Shown here: positions 40,308-50,550 of the stretch, in pieces
Layout: every line of letters begins with the position of its first letter
Numbering within the stretch: the first letter of the stretch is position 1
Assembly (NCBI GenBank): GCA_020849295.1
Contig: JADLGN010000019.1
Coordinates: 59,953-123,952, forward strand
Direction: 5' to 3'
DNA from: Bacteroidia bacterium
GTDB taxonomy: Bacteria; Bacteroidota; Bacteroidia; NS11-12g; UBA9320
Length of the DNA: 64,000 nucleotides
Notes under the pieces: generated by a model
The model's input: the letters and a program-made list of their open reading frames with translations, nothing else
The model's database searches: none
What the model was told of the DNA's origin: nothing
Program-made: the position numbers and the translations under genes

Positions 40308-41240
40308 TTATTCTTCGGTTTTGTTAATATTTGTTTCGTCAATTATATATAATGGACGATTTCTTATATTGTCATAAATTCGGCTTATATACTCGCCAAT
40401 AATCCCTATTCCTATCAATTGTATTCCTCCAAGAAATATAATTGTTATCATTAATGATGACCAACCTTTTTCGTAATCTTTAAGAATAAATCTGCTGTAT
40501 AAAGTATATAAAATTAGTATAAACCCAGCAAAAGCACATAAAAAACCTGATATTGTTGCAAGTCTTAATGGAAAATTTGAGAAAGATGTAATCCCGTCAA
40601 GTGCCAGACGCAACATTTTCTTTAAAGTATATCCTGTTTTTCCGCTTAGTCTTTCATTTCTGTCGTATTCAATATATGTTTGGCTGAAACCAAGCCATGC
40701 CATTTGACCTCTAAGAAATTTCTGTTTTTCAGGCATTTTTTTTATATGCTCTACTACTTTTTTCTTAATAATTCTAAAATCACCCGTATCTATTGGAATA
40801 TCTACAGAAGTGAGTTTTGATAAAATTCTGTAAAATAATTTTGCTGTAATTTTTTTAAAAACAGATTCTCCTTTGCGTTTATTTCTGCGGGCATATACGA
40901 TTTCATATCCTTCTTTTAGCTTATTATACATTACTGGTATAAGTTCGGGAGGGTCTTGTCCATCAGCATCTATTATCACGGCAAAATCACCTTTACACAT
41001 ATCAAGCCCAGCCGAAACCGCAATCTGATGACCAAAATTTCGACTGAAATTAATAAATTTCACAAATTCGTGTCTGCTTGCCAAGCTTTTTAGTTCAAAT
41101 ATTGAATTATCTCTGCTTCCGTCATTTATAAAAATAATTTCAAATTTTTCTAATGTAATTTTAAGCGAATCTACCAGCCTTAAAAAAATTGGTAGAATGT
41201 TTTTCTCTTCATTATATATCGGAACAATTACACTAATCAT
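40308..41240 (-). CDS. GT2-family polyprenyl-phosphate glycosyltransferase
   Basis: 310 residues. GT-A fold: SVIVPIYNEEKNI, FINDGSRDNS, IIDADGQDPPELI (DxD-type) and DTGDFRIIKKKV. Two C-terminal membrane helices (about 235-260 and 270-295) are typical of GtrB/ArnC/DPM1-type enzymes that load a sugar onto undecaprenyl phosphate. It sits beside uppP, which regenerates that lipid. Converges with ugd. Confidence 0.9.
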   Translation of the reverse strand: MISVIVPIYNEEKNILPIFLRLVDSLKITLEKFEIIFINDGSRDNSIFELKSLASRHEFVKFINFSRNFGHQIAVSAGLDMCKGDFAVIIDADGQDPPELIPVMYNKLKEGYEIVYARRNKRKGESVFKKITAKLFYRILSKLTSVDIPIDTGDFRIIKKKVVEHIKKMPEKQKFLRGQMAWLGFSQTYIEYDRNERLSGKTGYTLKKMLRLALDGITSFSNFPLRLATISGFLCAFAGFILILYTLYSRFILKDYEKGWSSLMITIIFLGGIQLIGIGIIGEYISRIYDNIRNRPLYIIDETNINKTEE

Positions 41241-41301
41241 AAAAAAAACAAATTTATAAAAGAAATATTGATTTGAATTGTATGAAAATTTTTACTGTAA
41301 G

Positions 41302-41634
41302 CTAATAATCTTGTTCGCGACAATTACAGGCTCTAATAATTTTACGCTTACCTTTTCTATTTATTTTTAGCCATGCTTTGTTATTTTCAAAATACAAAAC
41401 CCAAACTATTTTATCTTTTTTGTATTTTATCTGTTTGTTTAGAGTACCGTCAGTATTATACCAAGTCCATATTTTATGGCGTTTTGAATTTTTGTAATAC
41501 CCATATAGTTTTAATTCGTTTTTTTCAACTCTTACAAATTTTCCATTTTCTGTTGAATCAACTTTTTGGTTTTGAGAATTAGATTTTGAAAAAGAAAAGC
41601 TAATTAATAAGAAAAGTAAAATATTAATTTTCAT
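41302..41634 (-). CDS. Small exported MORN-repeat-like protein
   Basis: 110 residues with a signal peptide ([20 protein letters not shown]). The middle has a MORN/YwqK-type turn (GYYKNSKRHKIWTWYNTDG then LNKQIKYKKDK), and CNCREQ ends it. ATG overlaps the uppP stop (TAATG). Many Bacteroidota encode such short MORN-like exported proteins of unknown role. Confidence 0.6.
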   Translation of the reverse strand: MKINILLFLLISFSFSKSNSQNQKVDSTENGKFVRVEKNELKLYGYYKNSKRHKIWTWYNTDGTLNKQIKYKKDKIVWVLYFENNKAWLKINRKGKRKIIRACNCREQDY

Positions 41635-42431
41635 TAGTCAATCAATTTCAAATCAACTCCTGCTATATAAAGCCCAATTAATATAGCCCCAAGAGCAATT
41701 CTATAGTATCCGAAATATTTAAAACCAAAACGGGTAAGCAATGAAATCATTAGTTGTATAGCTATCAATGAAACTACAAAGGCAACTATGTTCCCTACTG
41801 CAAATAGTTTAATCTGCTCAGAATTTAGCTTATAACCATCTTTAAAAAAATCGAAAACAGATTTGGCTGTTGCTCCAAACATTGTAGGTACAGCCAAAAA
41901 AAATGAAAACTCGGCTGCTGCTTTTTTTGTCAATCCTTGAAACATCCCTCCTATTATGGTAGCTGCCGAACGAGATACCCCAGGAATCATACTTATTATT
42001 TGAAAAATGCCTATTATAAAAGCTGTTTTATAGTTTTTTACTTCTACTTGTTTGGATTCTTCCTTTTTAAAAATTTTATCAATTAAAATAAGTACTATTC
42101 CTCCAAGTATCAAAGCTATTGAAACTACTAAAACACTTTCAAGCATTAAGTCAATTTGTTTTTTTAACAATACACCAAATATTGCAGCAGGAATAAATGC
42201 TACAAATAGTTTATAATAAAAACTTATTGATTTTAAAAAAAACCTGAAATATAGTACAACTACCGCCAGAATGGAGCCGAATTGAATTCCTACTGTAAAT
42301 AATTTTACAAAACTGTCTGATTTTAATCCTAAGACTGCCGAAGTTATTATTAAATGACCTGTGCTGCTTACCGGAATAAACTCAGTTAATCCTTCAATTA
42401 TGGCTAAAATTATAGCATCAATCAGCCCCAT
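41634..42431 (-). CDS. uppP: Undecaprenyl-diphosphatase
   Basis: 265 residues, about eight membrane helices. Both family signatures present: [16 protein letters not shown] and [14 protein letters not shown]. Recycles undecaprenyl pyrophosphate for cell wall and polysaccharide synthesis. The start overlaps DUF3098 by 14 bp; ftsX-DUF3098-uppP is a recurrent Bacteroidota cluster. Confidence 0.95.
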   Translation of the reverse strand: MGLIDAIILAIIEGLTEFIPVSSTGHLIITSAVLGLKSDSFVKLFTVGIQFGSILAVVVLYFRFFLKSISFYYKLFVAFIPAAIFGVLLKKQIDLMLESVLVVSIALILGGIVLILIDKIFKKEESKQVEVKNYKTAFIIGIFQIISMIPGVSRSAATIIGGMFQGLTKKAAAEFSFFLAVPTMFGATAKSVFDFFKDGYKLNSEQIKLFAVGNIVAFVVSLIAIQLMISLLTRFGFKYFGYYRIALGAILIGLYIAGVDLKLID

Positions 42432-42687
42432 TGCCTGATTTTGGTTTTTTCATTACAGCAAAAACCCCAATAATAAAGCCTATTAAAACAACAATAGGTG
42501 CAAGTGTTATTTTTCGAAAACTGTATATATTTTCTTTATCGCCATACATAAGTATAAATCCTATGATAAGCACTAAAAAAGCTAATGCTGTAAGTACATA
42601 ATTTTGTTTTCCAAAAACCATATCAACTTTAGAATTTGGCTTTTCTTTTACTGTTTGTTTTGTTTTTTCAATATTTTTCTTTGACAT
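42418..42687 (-). CDS. DUF3098 membrane protein
   Basis: 89 residues with two membrane helices ([19 protein letters not shown] and [15 protein letters not shown]) after a charged N-terminus. The [19 protein letters not shown] core and the position between ftsX and uppP are diagnostic for DUF3098. Function unknown, probably cell envelope. Confidence 0.85.
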   Translation of the reverse strand: MSKKNIEKTKQTVKEKPNSKVDMVFGKQNYVLTALAFLVLIIGFILMYGDKENIYSFRKITLAPIVVLIGFIIGVFAVMKKPKSGNGAD

Positions 42688-42699
42688 ATTTTCTATTAA

Positions 42700-43614
42700 T
42701 TAATAAAGGTCTTCAATATTTGAATGCAAATATCGTTTTGTTGACCAATAGGTGCAAACTGATGAGATAATTATTCCTATTATTAACAAAAACAATAAGT
42801 ACAATGATGCAAATACAATATCTTGTTTCAAATGTGCACTGTTTGTCCAAATGGCACTGCCCGAAAACAATAGTTCATTAGCTTGTTTTACTATTATATA
42901 AACTGTTAACGATAAAAATAATGCAGCAATTACAAAACCAATTGTTGCATAATAAAATGCTTTGCTAATAAATGGTTTTATTATAAAAGTTTCAGTAGCT
43001 CCAACAAGTTGCATACTTCTTATCAAAAATCTTTTGCTGTAAATATTCAATCTTAATGTACTGTTTATCAAAAAAAATGCAATTATTATAAAAAGCAAAC
43101 CAAGTATGGCAAGTGTTCCGGAGATTATTTTTTTATTATTATTTATTTCATCTATAAGCCCTGTTTGAATAATTACTTCTGAAACTCCTTGTAAAGTATA
43201 AAGTTCCTTTTCAATTATTCTAAGACTTTTGCTGTCAGCAAAATTGGCTTTAACTGAAAGTTCAATACTTGCGGGAAGTGGATTATATCCTAATATTTCT
43301 ACTATATCCTGCTCTAGTTCTTTTTTATATGTATAAACTGCTTCTTCGCTGCTCAGGTAAAAAGTCTGTTTACAATAGTCTCTTGTTTTTAGAGTATCAA
43401 TAATGCTTAAAATTACTTTCTCATCAGTATTTGCGGTAAAGTATATGTTTACATTAACTTTTTCTTTAAGGTTATTTACTATTTTTTGCCCGGCATAGTA
43501 TATTAAACCTGATAATCCGAGTAGATATAATATTACTGCAATACTTAATACCGGCGGAAGTAATGAAGCGTCATTTTTAGATATTCGGGGTGCTTTTGTA
43601 TTAAAATTGCTCAC
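42700..43614 (-). CDS. ftsX: Cell division permease FtsX
   Basis: 304 residues. One N-terminal helix, an extracytoplasmic domain with the conserved ...YTYKKELEQDIVEILGYNPLP... region, then three C-terminal helices (LAILGLLFIIIAFFL etc.). Works with FtsE in septal wall hydrolase control; ftsE is not adjacent here. Confidence 0.92.
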   Translation of the reverse strand: MSNFNTKAPRISKNDASLLPPVLSIAVILYLLGLSGLIYYAGQKIVNNLKEKVNVNIYFTANTDEKVILSIIDTLKTRDYCKQTFYLSSEEAVYTYKKELEQDIVEILGYNPLPASIELSVKANFADSKSLRIIEKELYTLQGVSEVIIQTGLIDEINNNKKIISGTLAILGLLFIIIAFFLINSTLRLNIYSKRFLIRSMQLVGATETFIIKPFISKAFYYATIGFVIAALFLSLTVYIIVKQANELLFSGSAIWTNSAHLKQDIVFASLYLLFLLIIGIIISSVCTYWSTKRYLHSNIEDLY

Positions 43615-43616
43615 TT

Positions 43617-43644
43617 AATTATTGTTTTCAAAAAAACAATAATT
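43617..43644 (-). terminator. AT-only hairpin between the 902-residue gene and ftsX
   Basis: An 11-bp perfect stem (aattattgttt / aaacaataatt) with a 6-nt loop, directly before the ftsX start. It may end the upstream T9SS gene or shape ftsX translation. The AT-only stem makes it weak evidence. Confidence 0.3.
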
Positions 43645-43748
43645 TTACCATTTTTTAAATTCTTTTTTTAATAGAATGAAAATAAAATACCAACTAATAA
43701 TTTTATTTTAAAATAATTACAAACTACTTTAATTATTGATGTAAAAAT

Positions 43749-46457
43749 TTAATCAACTTTTTCAAATTTATTGCTGAATGTCCCTTGGTTTGTTTCAGTT
43801 TTCAGGTAATAAATTCCCTTTGGAAGTGAACTGTCAATTTTAATATTTTTTAAATTGTCAGTATCAATATTCATCACTATTTTGCCTAAATTATTAATCA
43901 TTATAACTCTTGATATTTTTAAGTTTTCGGGATAATTCAAACTAATTGTCCCAAATGATGGATTTGGATAAATTTTAATTATACTTTTTGATATTTTCTG
44001 TGTCGCTGAAAAATCAAAAGGTACATCAACACTTGTGCTGTCAACACAGCCGCTAGTAATATTAGTCATAATAAGTTTTACTTTATATGTACCATATACA
44101 GCATATTGGTGTGTAACAAACCGCGATGTATAAATATTTCCATCTCCCATTATCCATTTGTATGTAACTCCTGTTGTAGTATATGGAGTAAAACGAACCC
44201 TATGACCTGAAATATACTCGTATTTAAATTCAACAACCGGCAATGGCAAAACCTCAACAAGTACTTGATTTACCGGGCTTACACAACCATTTTTTTCTAC
44301 TGTGTAATAGTAATTAGTAGAAACCAATAATATTGGTGTTGTGTATTTTGCTCCTGTATAAAGCAATTTTGCAAGTTCAGGATCTTCGTACCATTTTATT
44401 ATGCTGCTACCTGCTGTTACTGAGAGTTTGGCTGTGTTACTTCCACATACAATAGGTATATCAACAGAAGTTACAGAGTCAATTACATTTATTTTTATGT
44501 TTACTGCTTTTCGCACTGGATTAATACAACCATTTTCATCTGCCTGAGCATATAATGTTTTAGATATATTGGTAAAATACTTAATTACAGAACCTTCGGC
44601 AATTAAATTTCCTGAACTTGAGGCATCATACCATTTTACATTTCCAATTGCCGAAAGTAAAACACCAATTTGAGCTGTATCGCCTTTGCAGCGTTCATCT
44701 TCAAAAATTTGTGTAATTGAAGGATAATCGCTAGTTGTAATATTAATACCTAAACGAGAACTTGCGCAGGTTTGTTTTTGTGCTTCTACATAAATTGTTA
44801 CTACTCCTTTTGCTGTTGGTGTGAATGTGTAATTATTTCCTGAACCAATAATACTTCCTCCACTTGGTGTGCTGAACCATCGCAATGAGTCATTTGATTT
44901 ACTAAATGCTCTTAATACAGCTTTTCCTTTTGGTCTTAAGCAAATAATTGTATCGGCTGAAATTATTGGTTCATCAGGGGCAAAATCATTATTTACATAC
45001 GCTGTAACGGTTTTATAAAATGGGCTTTTACATCCATAATTATTACTTCTTACATAATAAGAAATATTATTGGTCAAAACTCCGGTTTGCATTACATTAC
45101 CAATGTAAAACAGCAATTTGGTAGAATCTGTAAACCATTCTGTATTTCCAATATTGCTTTTAGCTTCAAGATTTGCTTTAGCACCTGTACAAATACTGTC
45201 ATTTTTTATTGTTGGATGTTTTGGATATTCATTAACCGATATTACAAGTTGAGATAAAGCACTTTTGCAAGTGTAATTGTATGCTCTAAGATAAAAAGTG
45301 TCATTAGCTGTCGGTATTCCAAGCCTGTTGTACGTACCTGTGAAAACAGGTACTGTATCACTTGCATTTTTATACCATTTTATAACTGTTCCTGTATCAG
45401 ACTGCACTAAAATATTAGCCGAATCGCCTTTACAGATATTTGTATTTGAAATTGCTATAGGATCGGTCGGTTTAAAATACATTATTTTTTCAGTTGTATC
45501 TCTGCAATTATTATTTTGTCTCCACTGATATAAAGTAGTAATTAACCTTACTTTATAATTTGCTTTTGCAGAATACTTGTTTACTCCATTAATTAAGTAA
45601 TAATTTCCGGGTTTGTCGCCATAATTCCACATATTACACCATTGTTCATATTGCCAAAAAGCATAGCGATTGTAAAAAATGCTTCCTGACACATTTGTTT
45701 TACTGTTGTTTTTAAATTTTGCAGAATCTTTAAAATCAAAACAATCAGGAACTGTAAAATCAGTACCAAAATTATAAGTTACATGTGGGTAATACTGCAT
45801 ATCTGCATCAAGTTTGGTACCGCCTATATTTAGGTTAAGCCCTCTGTACCATTTTCCTCCTACAGAACCACATAAAAAGTTTGTTTTATCTCCATCACCT
45901 TTTGACCAGTTATTTGCTACAACCCCTGCATTAAGATTCACGCTGTCAGATTCTAAAGTTATTATATATGGATAATTTAATGTTATAGGAGTTTTAAAAT
46001 TTGCTCTTTTTTCTAAAACGCTTAGTAAGCCTCCGCCAAAAGTAGAATCAATTATTACTGTATCGCTTCTCAATGGTGTACCGGTTGGCAGCGAATCTTT
46101 ACCCGCTTTGTATAAATTACATATTAATCTTATTTTTTTATCTGTTGGCGGACTTGAAACAACCCAACTAAAAAAAGTAAAACCATGAACTGTTATGTCT
46201 TGTGGAGCACCATAAAATTGACCAAGTGAATAATTTTTCTTTACAGAAATAGAGTTAAATCCTGTTGCCTTATACCTGGGATATTCAACTGTATCTTGCG
46301 AGCAACTTTTAGGGCTTGATACCGATTTTTTATGCTGTATTGCATTTCCTGCTTTTGGCAAATTGTCTGTTAGTATTAAACCGGGGGATGTTAATTGTCC
46401 AAAAGTAATTCCTGAAAGTAATAATAGTCCTATAAGAGGTATAAAATATTTTTTCAT
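43749..46457 (-). CDS. Large T9SS-secreted multi-Ig/PKD surface protein
   Basis: 902 residues. Signal peptide (MKKYFIPLIGLLLLSGITFG), then several ~80-residue Ig-like/HYR-type repeats (CKGDTAQIGVLL..., pairs of Cys per repeat, YVEAQKQTC), a PKD domain (WIMGDGNIYTSRFVTHQY), and a C-terminal T9SS type A sorting domain (KIYPNPSFGTISLNYPE ... GIYYLKTET). It should be carried to the surface and cleaved. Ligand unknown; likely adhesion. Confidence 0.88.
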   Translation of the reverse strand: MKKYFIPLIGLLLLSGITFGQLTSPGLILTDNLPKAGNAIQHKKSVSSPKSCSQDTVEYPRYKATGFNSISVKKNYSLGQFYGAPQDITVHGFTFFSWVVSSPPTDKKIRLICNLYKAGKDSLPTGTPLRSDTVIIDSTFGGGLLSVLEKRANFKTPITLNYPYIITLESDSVNLNAGVVANNWSKGDGDKTNFLCGSVGGKWYRGLNLNIGGTKLDADMQYYPHVTYNFGTDFTVPDCFDFKDSAKFKNNSKTNVSGSIFYNRYAFWQYEQWCNMWNYGDKPGNYYLINGVNKYSAKANYKVRLITTLYQWRQNNNCRDTTEKIMYFKPTDPIAISNTNICKGDSANILVQSDTGTVIKWYKNASDTVPVFTGTYNRLGIPTANDTFYLRAYNYTCKSALSQLVISVNEYPKHPTIKNDSICTGAKANLEAKSNIGNTEWFTDSTKLLFYIGNVMQTGVLTNNISYYVRSNNYGCKSPFYKTVTAYVNNDFAPDEPIISADTIICLRPKGKAVLRAFSKSNDSLRWFSTPSGGSIIGSGNNYTFTPTAKGVVTIYVEAQKQTCASSRLGINITTSDYPSITQIFEDERCKGDTAQIGVLLSAIGNVKWYDASSSGNLIAEGSVIKYFTNISKTLYAQADENGCINPVRKAVNIKINVIDSVTSVDIPIVCGSNTAKLSVTAGSSIIKWYEDPELAKLLYTGAKYTTPILLVSTNYYYTVEKNGCVSPVNQVLVEVLPLPVVEFKYEYISGHRVRFTPYTTTGVTYKWIMGDGNIYTSRFVTHQYAVYGTYKVKLIMTNITSGCVDSTSVDVPFDFSATQKISKSIIKIYPNPSFGTISLNYPENLKISRVIMINNLGKIVMNIDTDNLKNIKIDSSLPKGIYYLKTETNQGTFSNKFEKVD

Positions 46458-46636
46458 TTTTGAAATTTTTTATAAAAGTATTACAAATATTTATAATAAA
46501 ACCAATTATTAAAAAAAATTACAATTGATTGAATATAATTTAATAAGTCTTAATTTAAAAAATTGTGTTTAATATGTTAATGAATTTAACCTTATAATGA
46601 ATAAACTTGCATTTAGTTTTTTTATTAAAAATAAAT

Positions 46637-47464
46637 ATGAATCAGTACGAATCATTTTTAAAATTTGTTTACGAAAATGGTATAGAAAAATCAGACCGTA
46701 CAGGTACCGGTACCAAAAGTTGGTTTGGAGGGCAAATGCGTTTTGATTTAAAAAATTCTTTTCCTCTTATAACTACAAAAAAAGTTCATTTAAAATCTAT
46801 AATTTATGAATTGCTATGGTTTATAAAAGGCGATACAAACATTAAATATCTTACTGATAATGGTGTTTCTATCTGGAATGAATGGGCAGATGAAAATGGT
46901 AATTTGGGTCCCGTATATGGCAAACAATGGAGAAGTTGGCAAGGTGCTGACGGAAAAACTTATGACCAATTGCTTGAAGTTATAAAATTATTAAAAACCA
47001 ATCCAGATAGTCGCAGAATTATTATTAGTGCTTGGAACGTAGCCGATATTCCTCTTATGGCTCTTGCACCTTGCCATTGTTTATTTCAGTTTTATGTAAA
47101 ACCCCCAGACCGTGAAATGAAAGCCAAAGGAATAAATGGTAAATTATCATGTCAGCTTTATCAGCGAAGTGCTGATTTGTTTTTAGGTGTACCTTTTAAC
47201 ATTGCCAGTTATGCAATTTTTACACTTATGCTTGCCAGAGAATGCAATTTGATTGCTGATGAGTTTGTTCATACTTTTGGCGATGCCCATATTTACAGCA
47301 ATCATTACGAACAAGTAGAACTTCAGTTAAATCGCCAACCTCGTCCCTACCCTACCATAGAACTTAATCCTGATAAAAAATCAATTTTTGATTTTGATTA
47401 TAATGACTTTGTTATTAAAAATTACGATCCTCATCCATTGATAAAAGCACCAATTGCTGTATAA
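46637..47464 (+). CDS. thyA: Thymidylate synthase
   Basis: 275 residues using ATG 46637 ([10 protein letters not shown]); an upstream TTG would add ten unsupported residues. Catalytic Cys in [13 protein letters not shown], and [27 protein letters not shown] are family blocks. Makes dTMP from dUMP with methylene-tetrahydrofolate, pairing with folA at 16751. Confidence 0.95.
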   Translation: MNQYESFLKFVYENGIEKSDRTGTGTKSWFGGQMRFDLKNSFPLITTKKVHLKSIIYELLWFIKGDTNIKYLTDNGVSIWNEWADENGNLGPVYGKQWRSWQGADGKTYDQLLEVIKLLKTNPDSRRIIISAWNVADIPLMALAPCHCLFQFYVKPPDREMKAKGINGKLSCQLYQRSADLFLGVPFNIASYAIFTLMLARECNLIADEFVHTFGDAHIYSNHYEQVELQLNRQPRPYPTIELNPDKKSIFDFDYNDFVIKNYDPHPLIKAPIAV

Positions 47465-47507
47465 ATAAAGCTAAAAAATATATTGTTTGTCGAAAACAAT
47501 GCAAAGT

Positions 47508-47552
47508 AAACCAAACGCTTGTTTGGTTTTAAAAAACCAATTACTAAATTTG
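47508..47552 (+). promoter_or_regulatory. Promoter plus palindromic operator of the tetR-fadNAE operon
   Basis: A perfect inverted repeat aaaccaaac-N4-gtttggttt (47508-47529). Its right arm contains the TTTG at 47522-47525, the -33 box; 19 bp later TAAATTTG (47545-47552) is an exact -7 box. So repressor bound to the palindrome would block the promoter. The TetR ATG is 10 bp after the -7 box, almost leaderless. This is a textbook TetR-family operator layout. Confidence 0.75.
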
Positions 47553-47561
47553 CATAATAAA

Positions 47562-48134
47562 ATGGCATTAAACAAAAATGATATAATAAAAAAGAGTGTA
47601 ATTGTATTTAAGAAAAGAGGATACACAGCTACTACCATTTCTGATATAGCCTCAGATTGCGGTATTTTAAAAGGCAGCTTATACCATCATTTTTCTTCTA
47701 AAGAAGTTTTGATGAAAGAAGTTTTGATTTTTTTAAGAAATTATTTTAATGAGACTGTATTTTCAATTGCATATAATGAAAAACTTACTTTGGAAAAAAG
47801 ATTAGAAAAACTTTCGCGAAAATCTGAAGAACAATTTATGGAGGGGGTAGGTGGCTGTTTTATGTCGCTAATAGGTAATGAAAGTGTTACAATTAATAAA
47901 GAATTTAATGAAATTATTACCGGTTTTTTCTCTGATTGGAAAAATGCTTTTACTCATTTATACTCAAAATATTTTTCAATTAATGAATCAAATTTACTTG
48001 CAGATAGAGCAATTATGATGATTGAAGGGGCTGTACTTATGATGAGAATTCATAACAATACTGACTATCTTACAAATGCTCAAAATTGGCTTGTGTCTGA
48101 ATTTAGAAATATCAAAAATAAAGTTTATCAATAA
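47562..48134 (+). CDS. TetR-family repressor, probable regulator of fatty acid degradation
   Basis: 190 residues from ATG 47562; a longer frame from an upstream TTG would run through the operator and promoter and is rejected. N-terminal TetR helix-turn-helix (FKKRGYTATTISDIASDCGILKGSLYHHFSSKEVL) with the usual YHHF ending. Heads the fadNAE operon (5 bp to fadN), so it probably represses it and is released by long-chain acyl-CoA, as FadR does in Bacillus; the ligand is inference. Confidence 0.88.
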   Translation: MALNKNDIIKKSVIVFKKRGYTATTISDIASDCGILKGSLYHHFSSKEVLMKEVLIFLRNYFNETVFSIAYNEKLTLEKRLEKLSRKSEEQFMEGVGGCFMSLIGNESVTINKEFNEIITGFFSDWKNAFTHLYSKYFSINESNLLADRAIMMIEGAVLMMRIHNNTDYLTNAQNWLVSEFRNIKNKVYQ

Positions 48135-48139
48135 TAAAA

Positions 48140-50530
48140 GTGACAAATAGAAAAATTAAAAAGGTTGCAGTTCTTGGTTCTGGAGTTATGGGAAGTCGTA
48201 TTGCTTGCCATTTTGCAAATATCGGAGTAAATACTTTGCTACTTGATATTGTTACTCCAAATCTTTCAGAAGAAAAATCTGCCGATAAAAAAAACCGCAA
48301 TCAACTTGTAAATACCGCACTTGAAAATGCAGTAAAATCAAATCCATCGCCATTGTATGACAAAAGTACAATTAAACTTATAAGTACAGGAAATTTTGAC
48401 GATGACTTAAGTTGTATTAGCGAAGCAGACTGGGTAATAGAAGTTGTTGTAGAAAACCTTGAAATAAAAAAACAATTGTTTGAAAAGGTTGAGAAGCATC
48501 GCAAACCCGGAACACTCATTACAAGCAATACAAGTGGTATTCCTATTTCACTTATGACAGAAGGGCGAAGCGATGATTTTAAGCAGAATTTTTGCGGAAC
48601 TCATTTTTTCAACCCTCCAAGATATCTCAGATTACTTGAAATTATACCAGGTAAAGATACCCTTACAGAAGTAATAGACTTTTTGATGGAGTACGGCAGT
48701 TTGTATTTGGGAAAAAATACCGTAAAATGTAAAGATACACCTGCATTTATTGCAAACAGAATCGGTATTTTCAGTATAATGTCTGTATTTAAACTAATGA
48801 ACGAAATGGGTTTAAGCATTGAAGAAGTTGATTTGCTTACAGGGCAAATAAGCGGAAAACCAAAATCTGCCACTTTCAGAACCGGTGATATTGTTGGGTT
48901 AGATACTTTGATTAAAGTAGCAAATGGTCTTGAATATTCCCTAACAAATCCCGAAGAAAAAGCATTTTTCAAAACCCCAGTATATTTAAATAAAATGCTT
49001 GAAAACAAATGGCTTGGAGATAAAACAGGTCAAGGTTTTTACAAAAAAACAAAAACCTCAACGGGCGAAAAGGAAATACTCGTTCTTGATTTAAATAAAT
49101 TAGAATACAAACAACAGACTAAGCCAAGATTTGATTGGTTTACGGCAGCAAAACAAATTGATAATACTTCTGACAGATTAAAATTTATTTCAACACAAAC
49201 TGACAATGGATGTAAATTTTTAAGTAAATTAAATTACTCTGTTTTTGAATATGTAAGTAAAAAAATACCTGAAATATCTGACAGTATTTATCAGATAGAC
49301 GATGCGATGAAATCCGGTTTTGGATGGGAATTAGGTCCTTTTGAAATGTGGGATACACTTGGTGTAAGCAGAATTTGCGAAGCTATGAAATCAAACAATA
49401 TTTTCCCTGAAAAATGGGTTGATGAAATGCTTGCAAAAGGAATAAACAAATTTTATAAATCTGAAAATGGTAAAAAATATTTTTATGACATAAATAAAGG
49501 TAATTACGAACTTATTCATAGTAAAGAAAACTTTATAATACTTGAAAATTATAAAAACGGAAAACCTTTATGGCAAAACAAAGGCTGTACACTTCAACAC
49601 ATTGGCGATGGCGTTTTAAACCTTGAGTTTCATACAAAAATGAATACAATAGGCAGCGAAGTTCTCGAAGGGTTAAATAAATCTATCGATATTGCCGAAC
49701 GAGATTATTCTGGACTTGTAATAGGCAATAATGCTCCAAATTTTTCTGCAGGTGCCAATCTTGCTATGGTGTTTATGCTTGCAATAGAACAGGAATTTGA
49801 TGAGCTTGATATGGCTATCAGATTGTTTCAAAATTCTGTTATGAGACTTAGATATTCATCAGTTCCTGTAGTAATTGCTCCACATGGGCTTACTCTTGGC
49901 GGTGGTTGTGAAATGACTCTTCATGCTGATTGCGCTGTTGCAGCAGCCGAAACCTATATTGGACTTGTTGAATTTGGTGCTGGGGTAATTCCTGGTGGCG
50001 GCGGAACAAAAGAATTTGTTGTAAGAACATCTGATAGCTTTTATGAAGGTGATCCTCAGTTGCCAACTCTACAACAAAGATTTACAACTATAGCTACTGC
50101 AAAAGTTGCTACATCTGCTGCAGAAGCATTCAAAATAGGAATTTTACATCATGATAAAGATATTTCAGTTGTAAATATTGACATGCAAATTAGTACAGCA
50201 AAACAAAAAGTATTAGAATTGGCAAATGCAGGTTATACTCAAAAAACACGCAGGGAAGATATAATGGTAATGGGTAAAACAGGTCTTGGAATGTTGTATG
50301 CCGGAGCCGAAGCATTTTTTATAAGTAATTATGCAAGTGAACACGATAAAAAAATTGCTAAAAAATTAGCTTTTGTAATGTGTGGTGGAGATTTAAGCCA
50401 GCCTACTTTAGTTTCTGAACAATATCTTTTAGACCTTGAAAGAGAAGCATTCCTTAGCCTTCTTGGCGAAAAGAAAACCTTAGAAAGGATACAATCATTA
50501 TTAAAAACAGGTAAAATTTTAAGAAACTAA
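48140..50530 (+). CDS. fadN: 3-hydroxyacyl-CoA dehydrogenase / enoyl-CoA hydratase fusion
   Basis: 796 residues, GTG start. NAD-binding dehydrogenase first (VLGSGVMGSRIACHFANIG), with the two HADH domains in the first ~470 residues, then a crotonase domain (about 490-700) with the oxyanion segments FSAGANLAM and LTLGGGCEMTLHAD. This order is opposite to E. coli FadB and equals FadN of Bacillus. Catalyses two middle steps of beta-oxidation. Confidence 0.92.
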   Translation: MTNRKIKKVAVLGSGVMGSRIACHFANIGVNTLLLDIVTPNLSEEKSADKKNRNQLVNTALENAVKSNPSPLYDKSTIKLISTGNFDDDLSCISEADWVIEVVVENLEIKKQLFEKVEKHRKPGTLITSNTSGIPISLMTEGRSDDFKQNFCGTHFFNPPRYLRLLEIIPGKDTLTEVIDFLMEYGSLYLGKNTVKCKDTPAFIANRIGIFSIMSVFKLMNEMGLSIEEVDLLTGQISGKPKSATFRTGDIVGLDTLIKVANGLEYSLTNPEEKAFFKTPVYLNKMLENKWLGDKTGQGFYKKTKTSTGEKEILVLDLNKLEYKQQTKPRFDWFTAAKQIDNTSDRLKFISTQTDNGCKFLSKLNYSVFEYVSKKIPEISDSIYQIDDAMKSGFGWELGPFEMWDTLGVSRICEAMKSNNIFPEKWVDEMLAKGINKFYKSENGKKYFYDINKGNYELIHSKENFIILENYKNGKPLWQNKGCTLQHIGDGVLNLEFHTKMNTIGSEVLEGLNKSIDIAERDYSGLVIGNNAPNFSAGANLAMVFMLAIEQEFDELDMAIRLFQNSVMRLRYSSVPVVIAPHGLTLGGGCEMTLHADCAVAAAETYIGLVEFGAGVIPGGGGTKEFVVRTSDSFYEGDPQLPTLQQRFTTIATAKVATSAAEAFKIGILHHDKDISVVNIDMQISTAKQKVLELANAGYTQKTRREDIMVMGKTGLGMLYAGAEAFFISNYASEHDKKIAKKLAFVMCGGDLSQPTLVSEQYLLDLEREAFLSLLGEKKTLERIQSLLKTGKILRN

Positions 50531-50550
50531 TCTTTAAATAATTAAAAAAA

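Noticed and set aside
46607..46636. N-terminal extension of thyA from a TTG
   Set aside because: The extra residues ([10 protein letters not shown]) have no counterpart in thymidylate synthases; ATG 46637 gives the normal start.
47487..47561. N-terminal extension of the TetR gene from a TTG
   Set aside because: It would span the palindromic operator and both promoter boxes; the DNA-binding domain starts properly after ATG 47562.
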